Below, piece by piece: positions 6,898-6,975 of a stretch of 6,975 nucleotides of DNA (positions are counted from its first letter, which is position 1; every line of letters starts with the position of its first letter). The position numbers were made by a program, and so were the translations under genes. A model generated the notes under the pieces. That model did no database searches, was not told where the DNA came from, and was given only the letters and a program-made list of their open reading frames with translations. The DNA is from Candidatus Cloacimonadota bacterium (GTDB taxonomy: Bacteria > Cloacimonadota > Cloacimonadia > JGIOTU-2). The stretch lies in assembly GCA_030628975.1 (NCBI GenBank), contig DAOVPZ010000058.1, positions 1 through 6,975 on the forward strand, read 5' to 3'.

Positions 6898-6975
6898 TTA
6901 GAAATGCAAAACTTAGGAGTAATTATATTGTATCTTGCTATATAACCATAAAATTGCGTTCCTTGCGCTAATCTG

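Noticed and set aside
6904..6945. Short frame ATG CAA AAC ... TAA after the tRNA
   Set aside because: It has thirteen codons with no ribosome binding site at the right distance. The AGGAGT at 6915-6920 lies inside it and leads to no longer frame.

Overview
The window is a strongly AT-rich piece of a bacterial chromosome with an outer membrane. It carries one gene tail, three complete protein genes and one tRNA gene, all on the + strand. The Omp85-type outer-membrane protein with POTRA domains and a C-terminal Phe shows a diderm (Gram-negative-type) envelope. I cannot name the lineage with certainty. The very low GC, the style of the intergenic repeats and the divergent SMC sequence would fit an uncultivated FCB-type lineage such as Cloacimonadota, but that is inference.

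Layout. Bases 1-80 hold the last codons of an unidentified gene whose TGA overlaps the TTG start of the next gene (TTGA). Bases 77-1810 encode an Omp85 (BamA/TamA-type) protein with a signal peptide, three POTRA domains and a 16-strand-sized barrel. The 213-base gap 1811-2023 is not empty: it has a tandem heptamer, a short AT hairpin, and a compact 74-base element (1927-2000) bounded by perfect 8-base inverted repeats, with a 10-base periodic repeat and a GC-clamped hairpin inside. Bases 2024-5590 encode a full-length SMC chromosome-segregation ATPase starting at TTG behind a good ribosome binding site. After a 70-base gap, 5661-6779 encode an exported TPR-repeat protein. Thirty-three bases later lies tRNA-Leu(CAA), 6813-6897, with a consensus TTGACA -35 box laid over the stop codon of the TPR gene. 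The last 78 bases hold no gene I can support.

How they fit together. The Omp85 protein inserts or exports envelope proteins, and the TPR protein is a periplasmic or envelope scaffold of the kind that often serves such machines. SMC compacts and segregates the chromosome in the cytoplasm and sits between them without an obvious functional link. This looks like a housekeeping region. I see no transposase, integrase, CRISPR array, toxin-antitoxin pair or defence system. The most interesting signals are the intergenic inverted-repeat element in front of smc, two unusual sequence changes in SMC (hinge and ABC signature), the TTGA gene overlap, and the tRNA promoter placed over a stop codon.
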